Assembly (NCBI RefSeq): GCF_963678635.1
Contig: NC_087070.1
Span: forward strand, 47,287,467-47,351,466
Direction of reading: 5' to 3'
Origin: Symsagittifera roscoffensis
Taxonomy: Eukaryota > Xenacoelomorpha > Acoela > Convolutidae
DNA length: 64,000 nt
The notes beneath the pieces are model-generated. The model saw only the letters and a list, made by a program, of their open reading frames with translations. It was not told the DNA's origin and did not search any database. The stretch's first letter is position 1. Each line of letters begins with the position of its first letter. Shown here one piece after another: positions 12,861-24,100 of this stretch. The position numbers were made by a program, and so were the translations under genes.

Positions 12861-13184
12861 TGGTTGCTTTCTGCGACCCATGTCCCTAAAATTGTCCAAA
12901 TTTGTCTGATTTGCAATAAGCGCCTTCGATTTTGTAGTAAGCTCCTTCGAGTTGGTCGATATCTTTTCATTTTTTCAATTTATCTATCAAAAATTTTCAG
13001 AAAACAACTAAAACTATTGTATAAATTTAGGATTTATCTAGTCTGGAATTATTTTTTGTTAGCTTAACAAATGACGAATTGGAGCTCATGACAATTTATT
13101 TTTTCATTCATAAGCTTTCAACAGTAAGAAAAAAAAGAAAAATGGCTTGCTTAGAAATTACTTCCAGGGGTTCAGGTAGTTGAA

Positions 13185-13460
13185 ATATGTTTCGACCGAC
13201 TCGACCAAAAATGGCTGGTCGAAACAAACTGGCTAGATTTCGACCGACGCGACCCAAGGAAAAAAGTATTCGACTATGATCAACTCTAACAAGTTGTTTT
13301 TAGACTGACTGGACCCGCAGTGGCTATGTTTCGACCAACTCCATCGAAAGAAAAATCTGTTTGATTGATTCAACTAAAACTGAGTGTTTCGACCGACCTA
13401 ACTGAATGAAAAATTGTTCGACTATGGGAAAAATGATGACTCAAAATAGTGTTTAACTAT
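13185..13460 (+). repeat. Degenerate tandem repeat, TTTCGACCGACTCGACC unit
   Basis: A unit of about 60-70 bases carrying TTTCGACC and TTCGACTATG boxes is repeated four to five times with substitutions. The boxes lie near 13,190, 13,237, 13,268, 13,329, 13,387 and 13,427. A 69-aa frame begins in the last unit but shows no family resemblance. Confidence 0.65.
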
Positions 13461-13659
13461 GTTTCGATTATGGAATTGACTATGTTTGAAAATTGTGCTC
13501 AACCGAAAGGGCTGTCTTCTACTAAGAAATTTGGTTCGAACAAAATCCGCGTGTTCTACTCGAAACGTAAAACTATTACATCAAACGCCGAAATTTGTGT
13601 TTCGGACAATATACAACCCATACGTTTCGGACAATATCAAACATGTGTGAAATTTTAAT

Positions 13660-15040
13660 GCAGTAAAATAAAATCATCGATTAGCCTACGGAACTATTAG
13701 AATTTTTTTTGTAACGTTTTTGTAGGACGAATAATTGCCCACAAATAAACAAGTCGCGTTACGATGTCAGCATCAAAAATAAAATGACATCAACGCAAAT
13801 AAACTAGTCCAGAGCATGGCATTTTTTCAAACTTCAAGCATCCAGAACTTTAAAGAAAAATAACTGGAAGTAAATTATTTTGTACACTTAAGCTCTGATA
13901 GTAATGGTGAATGGTGAAAAAAAAAATTAGTGAAAATTTGTTTCGATTTCCAAATTTGACTGAACTAAAAAACCATCGCAAGCGCAAATGTGCCGCATTT
14001 CTTCGAAAATTGGAAAAAAAAATTCCAAATTAACCGAAATTCAGCAAGAACTCACACGAGTTCCATATGAATAATTGTCCTTTTTGTTTCAGCGTGCTTA
14101 ATGTTTCATTTGACGGCTCCATGTGGGCTAAAGCAATTGCAAAAATCCAATATGTAAAATCATAATTTAATTCAAAAGTAAGCACTGCCAGACACCAAGA
14201 AAAAAATAATTCACTTTTTTGTTTGGTTTGACTAGTTTGATTTGCACTACCAAATTAACTAGTTAGGGCAAATTAACGTTTGACTCAATTTCTTTAAATA
14301 ATTGTTTTAGATCAGTTGAGAGTTTATTATAACAGCTTAACTTTCGACATGTTGAGAACTGAAATTTACTCAGGCATTCAGGTTATTTACGCTTTACGAA
14401 GTTTTTCTTAAACAGTTTCATAGAATAAAAAACTTTTTAGATGTAGCTGCTTGCTGAGCGTGTAAAAAAGATTGCACAAATATTTTCTATTTTTTGATTT
14501 GTAAGAAAAATCAAAAAAAAAACTTTCATCTTTCTGAATTAAGTCCTTTATATGGCCTAAGTGAATAAAAACCCAATCAATTTAGTGACCTTACTTGACT
14601 TACTGACCTGAATTGTTTCCATTTGAAAAACAGATTCAGAACAATAGTCTAAGCGGCGAGAATTTCTGGATATGTTGTTCGTCAAATTTTTCTGCAACTT
14701 GTAATTGCGGGACGAACGGGAAATGATAAGTCTTCATTGTAAAATAGCACTCATTTTTGTACAAATTGATTAGAATGACCTGATTTTGCTTGAAATTCGG
14801 CTGATTTCAAAAAATTTTTACATCCATAGTGACAAAAATGATAGTGATAAAAACCAGTTATCTACCGAAAATTAAACAGATTTCAGATCTGTTGTTAATT
14901 TATAAAAAACAAAACTTCAATTATGTAATTTTAATTATCGGTTATAATGCATTTTGTTTTAGCAAAATTTTCGTAAAATATCTCTCCATTTAACAATCAT
15001 GGACCAAAATACTCTAAAACTGTTCTTTTTTTGTATCAAT
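13660..15040. other. AT-rich non-coding DNA
   Basis: No exon, RNA gene or clear repeat was recognised in these 1.4 kb. Confidence 0.35.
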
Positions 15041-15044
15041 TTTT

Positions 15045-15235
15045 CTGCATACTATATACAGATTGTATGCAGATCAAATACAGAACATCTGCAGATTATC
15101 TCTACAATATCTTTAGATTATATACTGATTTCATACAGATTTTATACAGACTATATGTAAATTAAATGCAGATTAAATACCGATTTAATTCAGACCATAT
15201 ACAATTTATATATTGATTTTCTCAAAATTGTCGCT
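15045..15235 (+). repeat. Degenerate short tandem repeat, ATACAGATT type
   Basis: About fifteen imperfect copies of a 10-14 base unit resembling ATACAGATTNNAT, such as ATACAGATTTTATACAGAC and GCAGATTAAAT. The unit carries a regular CAGA/AGATT core. No coding potential. Confidence 0.65.
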
Positions 15236-15367
15236 AATCAGATATAACGAGTGAAGTGAAAGAAAGTTATATTGATTTTATATTGCTATATTTTTGTTTG
15301 GAAAACTTGCTGCAAAAACTAGTTGCTCTATGTTCAATTTTCTAATTTTTCTATTAATGTTTTTCCA

Positions 15368-15523
15368 ACAAGTCGCTGAAAACTAACAAGAAAATTATTT
15401 TTGATGCTACAAGTACATTGCCTGTCCGTTTTGTAAGATTCTATTCTCATGACAAGGAGCCACCGAATCTCAGACAATTTTAAACAATCAATTACTTTTA
15501 AACTGTTCGTAACTGTCCTAATA
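15368..15523 (+). repeat. Direct repeat, copy 1 of 2
   Basis: About 155 bases starting GTCGCTGAAAACTAAC and ending near CTGTTCGTAACTGTC. They recur at about 16,357-16,513 with roughly 85-90% identity by eye. The middle shares GATTCTATTCTCATGACAAG. No open frame is conserved. Confidence 0.8.
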
Positions 15524-16356
15524 AAACTTAATGTATTAAAAATTAATCGACAAGTCGTGTGAAAAGGCTTATGGAACAGGAATCAAATGACGGACTGTAT
15601 ATTAGCCAATACAAATCACCTTACAAAGTCTGAGAAAAAGTTGTTCAAATTGGACATTCTATTTGATGCTAAATAATTACAATAACTGGACATTAAGACG
15701 ACAAATATATTTCAAACACTTAAAATAAACCGTTTAAGCTTAGGAGTATTATTATCTCAGAAAACAATTGGAGAAACGCTTGAGGAGTCGTTTTAAAGTC
15801 CCATCAAAAGTGATTTTCGTCTTTACAGCTGTCGTCTTTTTTGCTGGAAATCAATTAATTTAGTTTTAAAGCTTTCGAATGGATGAAATTCATATAATTT
15901 TGCTATGCAAATGAGTCCTATCAGTCCGTTTCATAATTGCTTTCAAAGTAGTTCATAATCAAAGCTTAGGAGACGCGTTGCCGCTGAAGATTCCGAAAAG
16001 TAATCAAAAAGTTGCAAACAAATTGTTATATTGTTTCTAAGAAATTGCCCAAAAACCGGGAAATTTTCTATCGAAAAAGCGTTTTCCTTAAAAAATGTTT
16101 TAAATCGTTTCAATTTTTAAAACTGTTTTTAAGGGCCATTTTCTCAGGGCCATTAGCTGTGTTGGACTTGATTTCAGTCAGGTTTCCACGATTTGACCCC
16201 AAAGTTAAAGCAACGGTTGGGAAAAAGCGGTTTCTTACATTTAAACAACAATAAAATGCCATTTTATGCAACTGACGTCAACACGGAAACATTGCGACAT
16301 TTTTCTTGGTCTAGTTGTTGGAAAAATAAAAACCTGAAAAGATTGGTTATTTCTGG
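15524..16356. other. Non-coding spacer
   Basis: An 80-aa frame at 16,012-16,254 has no recognisable motif and looks like chance. Nothing else was identified. Confidence 0.35.
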
Positions 16357-16513
16357 AAGTCGCTGAAAACTAACTAGAAAAGTATTTTTTGACGCTACAA
16401 CTACTTTGCCGGTCCGTTTTATAAGATTCTATTCTCATGACAAGGAATCACCGAATCCCAGACAGTTTCCGAACAATCGATTACTTTTAAACTGTTCGTA
16501 ACTGTCTTAATTG
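16357..16513 (+). repeat. Direct repeat, copy 2 of 2
   Basis: Second copy of the 155-base repeat at 15,368-15,523, separated from the first by about 830 bases. The two may be remnants of one dispersed family or of a local duplication. Confidence 0.8.
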
Positions 16514-16626
16514 GCAACAGATACTTTCCGATTTTTGATAATTGTTTTCTAATTTGGACATATTTATTTTTCTGTTATTTGTTCCATCTGCTGCCGCGAA
16601 TAAAGACCCTCCTCCCCCTCCCCCAA

Positions 16627-16878
16627 CTAACCATTCTGGACTTTCGCAGTAGCCAGCAATGCTTCCTCCAGAATATTCAGATCACAGTGTGAACCTTCTG
16701 ATAATTTCCCAGAAGAAGAGTTTGGTGGAAATTGGCTCCGCTCACTCCGCGAATGGGCGTGAACATGTATTGAAGTAATGAGAAATAAGCAGCCAAGCAG
16801 CACAACTTGCCTTTTGTAGTTATGCGTCCGACCTTGAAAAAATTCCCCCACCTTGCTAACAATGGCGTGAAAAATCAT
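16627..16878 (-). CDS. Candidate first exon of a secreted or membrane protein (unrecognised)
   Basis: An 84-codon open stretch on the minus strand starts with ATG at 16,878. It stays open to a good 5' splice site: a final AATG, then GTTAGT, near 16,627. Residues 23-42 form a basic-then-hydrophobic segment (KRQ, then VVLLGCLFLITSIHVHAHS) like a signal peptide or signal anchor. A polar, Ser-rich stretch follows, with one Cys and an acidic/leucine-rich end. G+C content is well above the surrounding DNA, as expected of an exon here. The first 20 or so residues before the hydrophobic segment make the start uncertain, and a later start or an upstream acceptor (GTTAG, then CAAGG) is possible. No continuing exon was identified and no family is recognised. 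It could still be a chance frame. Confidence 0.35.
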   Translation of the reverse strand: MIFHAIVSKVGEFFQGRTHNYKRQVVLLGCLFLITSIHVHAHSRSERSQFPPNSSSGKLSEGSHCDLNILEEALLATAKVQNG

Positions 16879-17499
16879 TTTTGTTTCCCTTACGGCAAAA
16901 ATACGAAAAACTTGTGAGCTATTAATAACAGTACAACTTTGCGGCCTTTTTTTGCTAGTATCCTCAGCTCAAAACTCCTAATTATTTTGAGCAAATTTTC
17001 TTATATTATCAAAAAGACCCTAAATTGAATAAAATAACTTGGACACTTGGTCCAATTTATTTGAGTATCAGCTGGATATAACTACTAAAAAAATGAGCGT
17101 AAGTTTTTGTCTGATTGAAACTAGTTTTCGATTCATTAATAAACAAAATCCCAAAGGCGGTTAGATTAGAATTCAAAGGACGGTATGGAAATCCGTTTTT
17201 GTTAATTTGAGGTCAGCAAAGTTTCAGAGTCATTATTTCAACGGTTTCCATGTAGTTCCAGTCTGACAAGTTAAAGGCCAGTGTCTGATAACGACCGGAG
17301 ACTCGTCTGGTACTGATATCATTGTTCACTTGCAGGGTAGATAGTGGGGCCGATTTTGTTCATCATATTCATGTAATTACTGTATTGCCATAAACTAGCT
17401 AGTGTTTTCTCAAAAGCATCATACCAAGTTGAGTTTCAATCAAAAAGCATGAGAAGGATTTTTTGACGGAGGTGGTTAAAATTATGCAAGTTTTGAGCT

Positions 17500-17620
17500 G
17501 TTTTGATAACAGTCAAAAACCTCATTTTAATGGCGCGATGGAGTGGGTGGCGGGTTTTCTCCTCGCTCCTTTCCGCTCGCCTCGGTACTGCTTATATGTC
17601 ACGTTTTTCTACCGGCTGTT
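17500..17620 (-). promoter_or_regulatory. Possible promoter region for the 16.6-16.9 kb exon
   Basis: A local GC- and CpG-containing patch (GGCGCGATGG through CGCTCGCCTCGG on the plus strand) is preceded on the minus strand by ACATATAAGCAG, which resembles a TATA box. It lies about 700 bases upstream of the minus-strand exon candidate at 16,627-16,878. The role is inferred from composition and position only. Confidence 0.2.
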
Positions 17621-18235
17621 TTTCACGTTTTTTAAATAAGGTGTCGCATTTTATTTCATACTATTCTTTCGATTTTTTTTTCATGTGTCTTACATGCTTT
17701 GACTTGTTTTCCGGTGCTCATATTCCCACCGCTTGGACTCCTGCATGATTAAAAGATTTCAGTGTGCCGGAAGTTAAGCAGCCGTTCTTTTCCTAACATA
17801 CAAGAATTATTTTTAAAAAATTTTTCTAAAACTTATTTTTTTTTTTTTGTAAGGCTAATTGTCACAAAAACTTGCTTATTAATTCGGGCTTATTTTATTC
17901 AGTTTCAAATACATATATCCAATAATAACCAAAACTTTAATTTTGAGTCAAAAATTAAAGATTTTGGATTTTTCGGATTTTAGTATATCGTGTTTCTTGG
18001 TTTTTTTTTGAGCTCAAACAGTGGTTACGTTTCGTGTGTGCTGTCAAACACAGAAAAATTAACAATTTGGCACTCAAAGATTAACAAATTTCAATAATTT
18101 TAAAATTCCCTAAAAAATTAAATAAGCACGATGCGAAAAAACTACTCTTTTGAAAAGTTAGAGACTTATAAGTTTTTTGAGTTTTTTTCTTATCCCTGTT
18201 GTTGCTCTTTCTTGTGTTTCGCCACAGTACCAGGC

Positions 18236-18395
18236 GAGTGACCCCTACGTACGGCCTAATTCTGCTCAGTTGCCTCCTGATGCGGTTGCTGTTGGTCCAC
18301 ACTCACTCTGCATACCGGTTAAAAAGAGCCTAGTATTCGCGACAGATCTGAAAAAAGGCCTGGAAAAAACTCGAAACCTGTATTTGAAGGACTGA
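18236..18395 (+). CDS. Candidate exon (unrecognised protein)
   Basis: A long pyrimidine tract with little A (TTCTTATCCCTGTTGTTGCT, continuing TTTCTTGTGTTTCGCCACAG) ends at a textbook 3' splice site near 18,235. The following frame reads YQASDPYVRPNSAQLPPDAV and onward. It is Pro/Ser/Val-rich with balanced base composition, unlike the AT-rich flanks. It either ends at a stop near 18,395 (tail KTRNLYLKD) or is spliced out earlier at a GGTTAA donor near 18,318. No upstream exon was found and no family is recognised. The evidence is the acceptor and the composition change only. Confidence 0.35.
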
Positions 18396-18562
18396 AATTT
18401 TTGTAGACATTTTTTAGTACCGCTGAATTTATTGAATATTTTTTCATTGATGGATAATTGAACATTTGGGTAAATGTTTTTCATACGCCGAACGAGATTT
18501 GGTTTATGGTCATAAAAAAAAACAGAAACAAGACGAGGTAGCTGCGCAGCAAGCTAAAAATT
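18396..18562. other. Non-coding spacer
   Basis: AT-rich DNA with no recognised element, between the candidate exon and the inverted repeat. Confidence 0.3.
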
Positions 18563-18910
18563 TTCAAGCACAACTGGAACATGTTTTCGGAAGTTGGTTT
18601 AGCTCTTGACTCTCTCTTACCGAACATCATCCGCGTAAGTCCTCCTCCTCCTCAAAGTGATCGTAAGTATATGTTAGTAGATTTGCAAAAAAACTGAGCA
18701 TATCGCAATGCTCTGCCAGTGTATTCAGTTCTATTCGAAATCAATAATTGACGATTTTAACAAATATAGCCAGTTACTTTAAGATATATATTTTTAAGAT
18801 ATCTATTGGAGATATCTGAGGAGGAGGAGGACGACTTACGCGGGTGATGTTCGGTAAGAGAGAGTCAAGAGCTAAACCAACTTCCGAAAACATGTTCCAG
18901 TTGTGTTGAA
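18563..18910. repeat. Long inverted repeat, arms about 92 bp
   Basis: The left arm at 18,563-18,654 contains ACATGTTTTCGGAAGTTGG, GACTCTCTCTTACCGAACAT and a CCT triplet run. Its inverted match is the right arm at about 18,817-18,910, containing ATGTTCGGTAAGAGAGAGTC. The arms differ by only a few substitutions and small gaps. The spacer is about 160 bases and includes the small palindrome GATATCTATTGGAGATATC. The right arm directly abuts the (AT)n tract. Confidence 0.85.
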
Positions 18911-18916
18911 AAGTTG

Positions 18917-18917
<1 letters not shown>

Positions 18918-18967
<50 letters not shown>
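18918..18967. repeat. (AT)n microsatellite
   Basis: About 24 uninterrupted AT dinucleotides, continuing into a less regular AATATATACATATATG. It starts just after the right arm of the 18.6-18.9 kb inverted repeat. The 77-aa frame read through it on the minus strand is an artefact of the repeat. Confidence 0.95.
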
Positions 18968-18971
<4 letters not shown>

Positions 18972-20185
18972 TATACATATATGAATTACATGTATCATTA
19001 TATGCACTTGTATATAATGATTTGAAAATGGTTGATCTATAAAACTAATTCAATTCTATGTGTGTGTGGGTTTTAAGATAATTTATTTTTTGATTAGTAA
19101 TCAGCTAAACGTTTTGGGCGATTAGCATGTACGTCTATTAGCATGCGTTAGTTGCTGTAATTGGATGTGCTTTTATATGAAAACAACAAGCCTTAATTTT
19201 CAAATAAATTCAAAAACCATACCATTTGTTTGTTTAATTAAAAACTCGGTTGGGTGCACGCTGTTCAAATTTGAAAGAGCAGAATTGTAGCTGCAAATCC
19301 TCAAACTGCATTTTTGTACATGGCCATGCTAATCAATATTTGTGCTAAGAGACGGTTCCCCCTGAATCTTCTTTTTAGTTATGCCTCAAAGTGTGCTCAA
19401 AACTTAGGGGTTGAGTTTTTTACTTACTTTTCTTTTGAATTGTATATAGAGGTTTCAACAATTCTTTTGATTATTTTACTAATCATTACGGGGGTCTTAG
19501 ACCAAACCAGTTGTAGCCCATATTTTGAGGGCTTATAATTATTCATGCTGCTCAATGCATAAGCCCCTGCTATTTAATTGCAGCAAGCTTTTTGTAAGTT
19601 TTTGTAACTCTAGAAATTATGCCAAATGGAATAAGTGCAAAGTAGTTGGTCCGTTAACCCAGTACAAGACTCGACTCAAAACTTGCTGTTTGCTGTGAGT
19701 GAATATCGTTGCGTATCAAATTTTTTCAAGAAAAATTTGCAGTGTTGTCTCTTTTTCCAAAATTTTTCCGGGAAGATTGAAACACAGAATCCTCTGAACT
19801 GCCTGGGTTTACCCAATACAATAAAAAGGCTGGTCATAAGAATTTATTTTATGAAAATTGTAAATTAAGCCTTGTTTTCATTTAAAAAACTAAAATCTGA
19901 GGAAAAAATTTTTCAGCTCTCTTTTCATTAGGTAAACCAGGTTTACGAACAAAAGAACGTTTTCTAAAAATTTTCTGTTTTTGCTTATAACGTAGTCCAC
20001 TCTCAATCCTTATTCATAAAATATTCAAGGGTTACAATGAAGGTTCTCTGTGATGGCAGAATTGTACTTTTCAATTTTAGATGATAAGATAAAACCAAAT
20101 TATAACCAAAAGACAGGCCACATTTTTCAAAGTCTGAGTTTTTCCAAACAGAGGCCCAGAGGCCTCGTTGTTATATTCAAAAAAT
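18968..20185. other. AT-rich non-coding DNA
   Basis: Open frames of 74-77 aa at 19,314-19,868 have no recognisable family features. No RNA gene or repeat copy was identified. Confidence 0.35.
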
Positions 20186-20187
20186 AA

Positions 20188-20388
20188 CGGACCAAGTTAA
20201 CATCCTCCCAAAACCGTTTTTTTGGGGGGCGGGATGTTAACTTGGTTAGGAATTTTTAGCCCATCAGAATCGAGCATTACACATGCAGCGCTTAATAAAT
20301 TTAATGCAAATTAAATGCTGGGGAGGAAGATTTTAACTTGGTCTATCTGGGGGTCTGGGGGGGGGGGATGTTATTTTGATCCAAAGTT
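20188..20388. mobile_element. MITE with GTTAACATCCT ends and G/C tracts, copy 1
   Basis: The left end ACCAAGTTAACATCCTCCC is answered on the right by a long G run followed by GATGTTATTTTGATCC, an inverted version of the left end. The middle (CATCAGAATCGAGCATTACA and CAGCGCTTAATAAATTTAA) matches the copy at 23,593-23,772. A further internal inversion, GGGATGTTAACTTGGT near 20,231, suggests a partial nested copy. No transposase is present. Superfamily unknown. Confidence 0.65.
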
Positions 20389-21006
20389 ACATTAATTTGT
20401 TATAATTTTGAGTGGTAACAGTTTTGATGTTTGTGACCAGGGCGAAACACAAAAAAAATAACATGAAAAAAATGCTTAACATACAATTCCATTGTACGGA
20501 AAAAATTCTTATCTTGTGATTTCGTACAATGTTTTTGAATCTATGGAATTGTCTCAAGTTGTATGTAAGTATTTTTTCTATAGTATTGAATTGTATAATA
20601 AGATTTTGGTCAACCCGGGTGAGGCTACTATTTTTTATGTTTTCTTTTTTCTCGAATATTTAACGTACAACAACAAGCTGGTTAAATCAATTTCAACGAA
20701 AATCACTTTTTTCATAGAAACTTTTCAAGAAATGAATTTTTATTTCTTGTAAAACATTGTCTGTAGCGCACAATTAAAGGCTAGTTCAGCTTTTAATTGT
20801 TTCCTAAATTAAATAGCATTATATATGAGATATAAGTCTGTGCCGCAGTTGAAGAATTGATTTAACTTTAATTAGTAAATTGATGACATGTATCTACCGC
20901 AGCCAAACAGAAGATGTTTTGATTATGAAAATCTCGTCCAGCCCAAAGTGATAAAATTGGTATTATGAAATTTTTAATACAATAAGCTTCAATCCGTCTG
21001 GCTGTA
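20389..21006. other. AT-rich DNA downstream of the EF-hand gene
   Basis: Lies beyond the predicted polyadenylation signal of the minus-strand EF-hand gene. An 86-aa frame at 20,492-20,752 has no recognisable motif. Confidence 0.35.
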
Positions 21007-21012
21007 TTTATT
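21007..21012 (-). terminator. Polyadenylation signal AATAAA for the EF-hand gene
   Basis: On the minus strand AATAAA lies about 90 bases after the stop codon at 21,101-21,103, a normal distance for a short 3' untranslated region. No other perfect hexamer was noticed nearer the stop. Confidence 0.5.
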
Positions 21013-21100
21013 TTAAGATCCATCGCTTTACATATTTTGTTACACAAATGTTTATAAAGGGAGGGGATTATTTATAAACAGATTATAATGTTTTTCCAAG

Positions 21101-24100
21101 TTAATCATCGTCGTCCTCCAAATCCAGGTTCTTAGCGATAGCCCAGTTGCAGAACTCGTCAAACAGAATAAACCCCCCTCCGTTTGTGTCGATAGACTTG
21201 AACTCCTCTTCGGGGTTGTCGATAGTCCCCACCCATGTCTCCAGTTTCCCGATGGCAGCTTGGAACTCGACCAGCTCTATGCGTTTGTCGCCACTGGAAT
21301 CGACTCGCTGGAACGCCACATAGTACTCGAAGTACTGAAATAAACCAATTTACTGTTGTTGTTACACTATTTGTAGCTCTTTTGAAACCCTGGTTGAAGA
21401 CAGAGGGAAACGCTACTGATTTTTCATTTTCAAGATTTTGAACCCTCTTCTGCTAATTGAAATTTTTCAAAAATTTTGTGTGCACACCACCCTTAAAAAT
21501 GTTAATAATAACAATTTTGATGTTTTTTTTTGTCACAGAAAGCCGAAGCTTTTTGAAAGTAACTGTGCAGTGAAACTCGTCCAAAAAATAGTTTTAAATC
21601 AATGAATATATTTTGTAGTAAGTAACGGCACCGAGCGCTCATGGTTCATGTTAGTTTTTTTTGTGTTTATATAAGTGTTTATATTCAGTACCTATAGCAT
21701 TACAAAAAAAACTCGATTATATAATCCATTAAAAATGGATTTTAATTATAAACTTTTTATGTCAATATAACCCATTATAATCGATTGTAACAGGTCATAA
21801 CGCCTCTTTTGAGAAATTATAGATGAAATTTACATTTTATCTCATTTCCTGTTTTCTGCAATTGATATCTATTAAGTTTCAGAATTTCTTACATTTAAAA
21901 GTTTATATCTTGCGCAGATCTTAGACTTATTTATCTTTTTCTACTTTTTCAATTCTTACTTCATGGTAGCTTAACAGTTTGTAAAATTTTGTTAACCAAA
22001 ATTGCCATTCACCCAGCCGCCAAATCGCTATTCCTTTAACTGCCAATATTGCCGAGCGTCCAAATTGGAGGAAGAGCACTGGAGTTTCACGGGACGGGAG
22101 TTTAGAAGAGGTGACGGAATTTACATTTAGTCACCCCCGTTCAACCATTGAGACCCCCCTCCCCGATAGTAAAAATGGGAGAATGGCGGTTTTTACCATG
22201 GCGATGGTAAAAAGACAATTACAAAATGTTAAACTGCCAAACTGAAAAATAGAGAAAATGAAGCTATAAAATATCACGTGAACAGTAAAAATTTATGAAA
22301 CGTGTAACATTAAATGAGGTATCTTTGAAAAAATTTGCAGGTTTTATCGATAAACTCTTAAAAAATCCTTTATAATCGATTATAATCGCGATTATATTTG
22401 AAATGTATTGAGACTGACAAGGAAAAATCATAATATTTGATTATAATCCATGAAACTCCAGTGCGGGGGGTTAATGGTTGAACGGGGGGAGAGGGGTTAA
22501 GGGTTGATTCCTATGGTTGAACTATATCCACTCCACCCTCCCCCAGTTTATCCATGGGTATACTAATGGGTTAATGGTTTAACTCCTCCTATTTTACCAC
22601 CTCGTCATTTTTCACATTTATTTTCTTAATCAAAAAAAGAAAATATGTAAAAGTTCAATTTCAATATCTGTGTAGTTCTAACTCTATTTGGAATTTTAAC
22701 AGCATTTTTTATACGCTTTTCTTGAGGCTGTTGTTTGGAGACACGCAGAAGGTATGGTGCAGTTGCCTCCGCCAAAAGAAGGCCGGTTTCGATTCTCAAC
22801 GACAGTATAATTTCTAAATGTTCAAAAACTCATTGACTATCTTTGCGTTTTCTTTTAAAGATCCTTTATGCCATTTTTTACTTGCTTTTGGGACGCCCAG
22901 ATTCGCCTCCCTTTTTTCAATTAGTTTTAATAGGATTATTAATTGGAAATTTCAAAGTTTCATTATTTTCATCAATGGTCCGCATCATATTAATACCTCT
23001 TTGGTCGTTATTCAGATTTCAGAAAGTTATTTCAAAAAAATTTTGGGTAGCGGAAGTTTTAATTTTCAGACGGATTAAAATTTCAACGGTCTAAAGTTTA
23101 GCCGAAGTTTCATTTCAACAATGAATGATTTTTTGCTTTGAACAAATTAGTGATTGCTTATAATGTTTTGTAGGCAGGAAATAGTTTGTTGATTTATCTT
23201 ATTATTTCAAAAAAAAAAATTTAAATTTTTAAAATTTAAAAAAATTGAAAAAAATGGACTTTTTTCGAATTTTTTTTTTTTGATATGAGATTATTGTTTT
23301 GCACTGAGCCTTTTTTTGCAACCGGCTACTCTTGTTATAATAAATATAGTTTTTATTACTAATATTGTTTTTGTCACCTGTCTGAGAGCTAGGAGGAACT
23401 GTCGGAACTCTATGAACTCGATGTAGTCATCTTTCGCGTCTCCCTTGTTACTCACACTCTTCGCATGTTGGAATGCCCTCATGATGGCCGGTTTGGCATC
23501 GAACAGCTCATCAATGCACAGAACATCTCTGATAGCCTTGTCCACTTCTGCTAGACTCAGTATTCCGTTACCTAGGCAATCACCAAATTTGGACCAATTT
23601 AACATCCTGCTCCCCCCCCCCCCCCCAAAGCCGAGTTCAAATTTTCAGCAAATCAGAATAAAGCATTTTACACGCAGCGCTTAGCAAATTTAATTTAAAT
23701 TGAACTCTCGGGTGGAGGATCTTAACTGTGTCTATTTGAGGTGGGGGGGGGGGGGGCAGGATGTTAACTTGATTCCACAGTTTTTTGTGGTATCAAGTTA
23801 ACGTGTTTTCGTATCAATCGAGTTTTCGTAACAATCAGACAACATGAACAGAAAATAATATAACTTAAAAAGAGCGCGGAGCAGTATGGACTGCGATCGT
23901 TTTTGCCGTTAAAATGTGCAATATTATGACAACTTTCTTCATTGACAAAATTTTTGCTCGCAAAATTCATTGAAATCTTTGCGAACTTTCAGATGATCTT
24001 CAAGTGAACCTCGCAGCGAGCACCAAGAAAACGATCATCGCTTGATGGACCGACTAAGAGAAAGTTTTACTAGCCCATCAGAATTCAGTATGTCAAAACC

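Noticed and set aside
18774..19007. 77-aa minus-strand ORF with an Ile/Tyr run
   Set aside because: The run is the translation of the (AT)n microsatellite.
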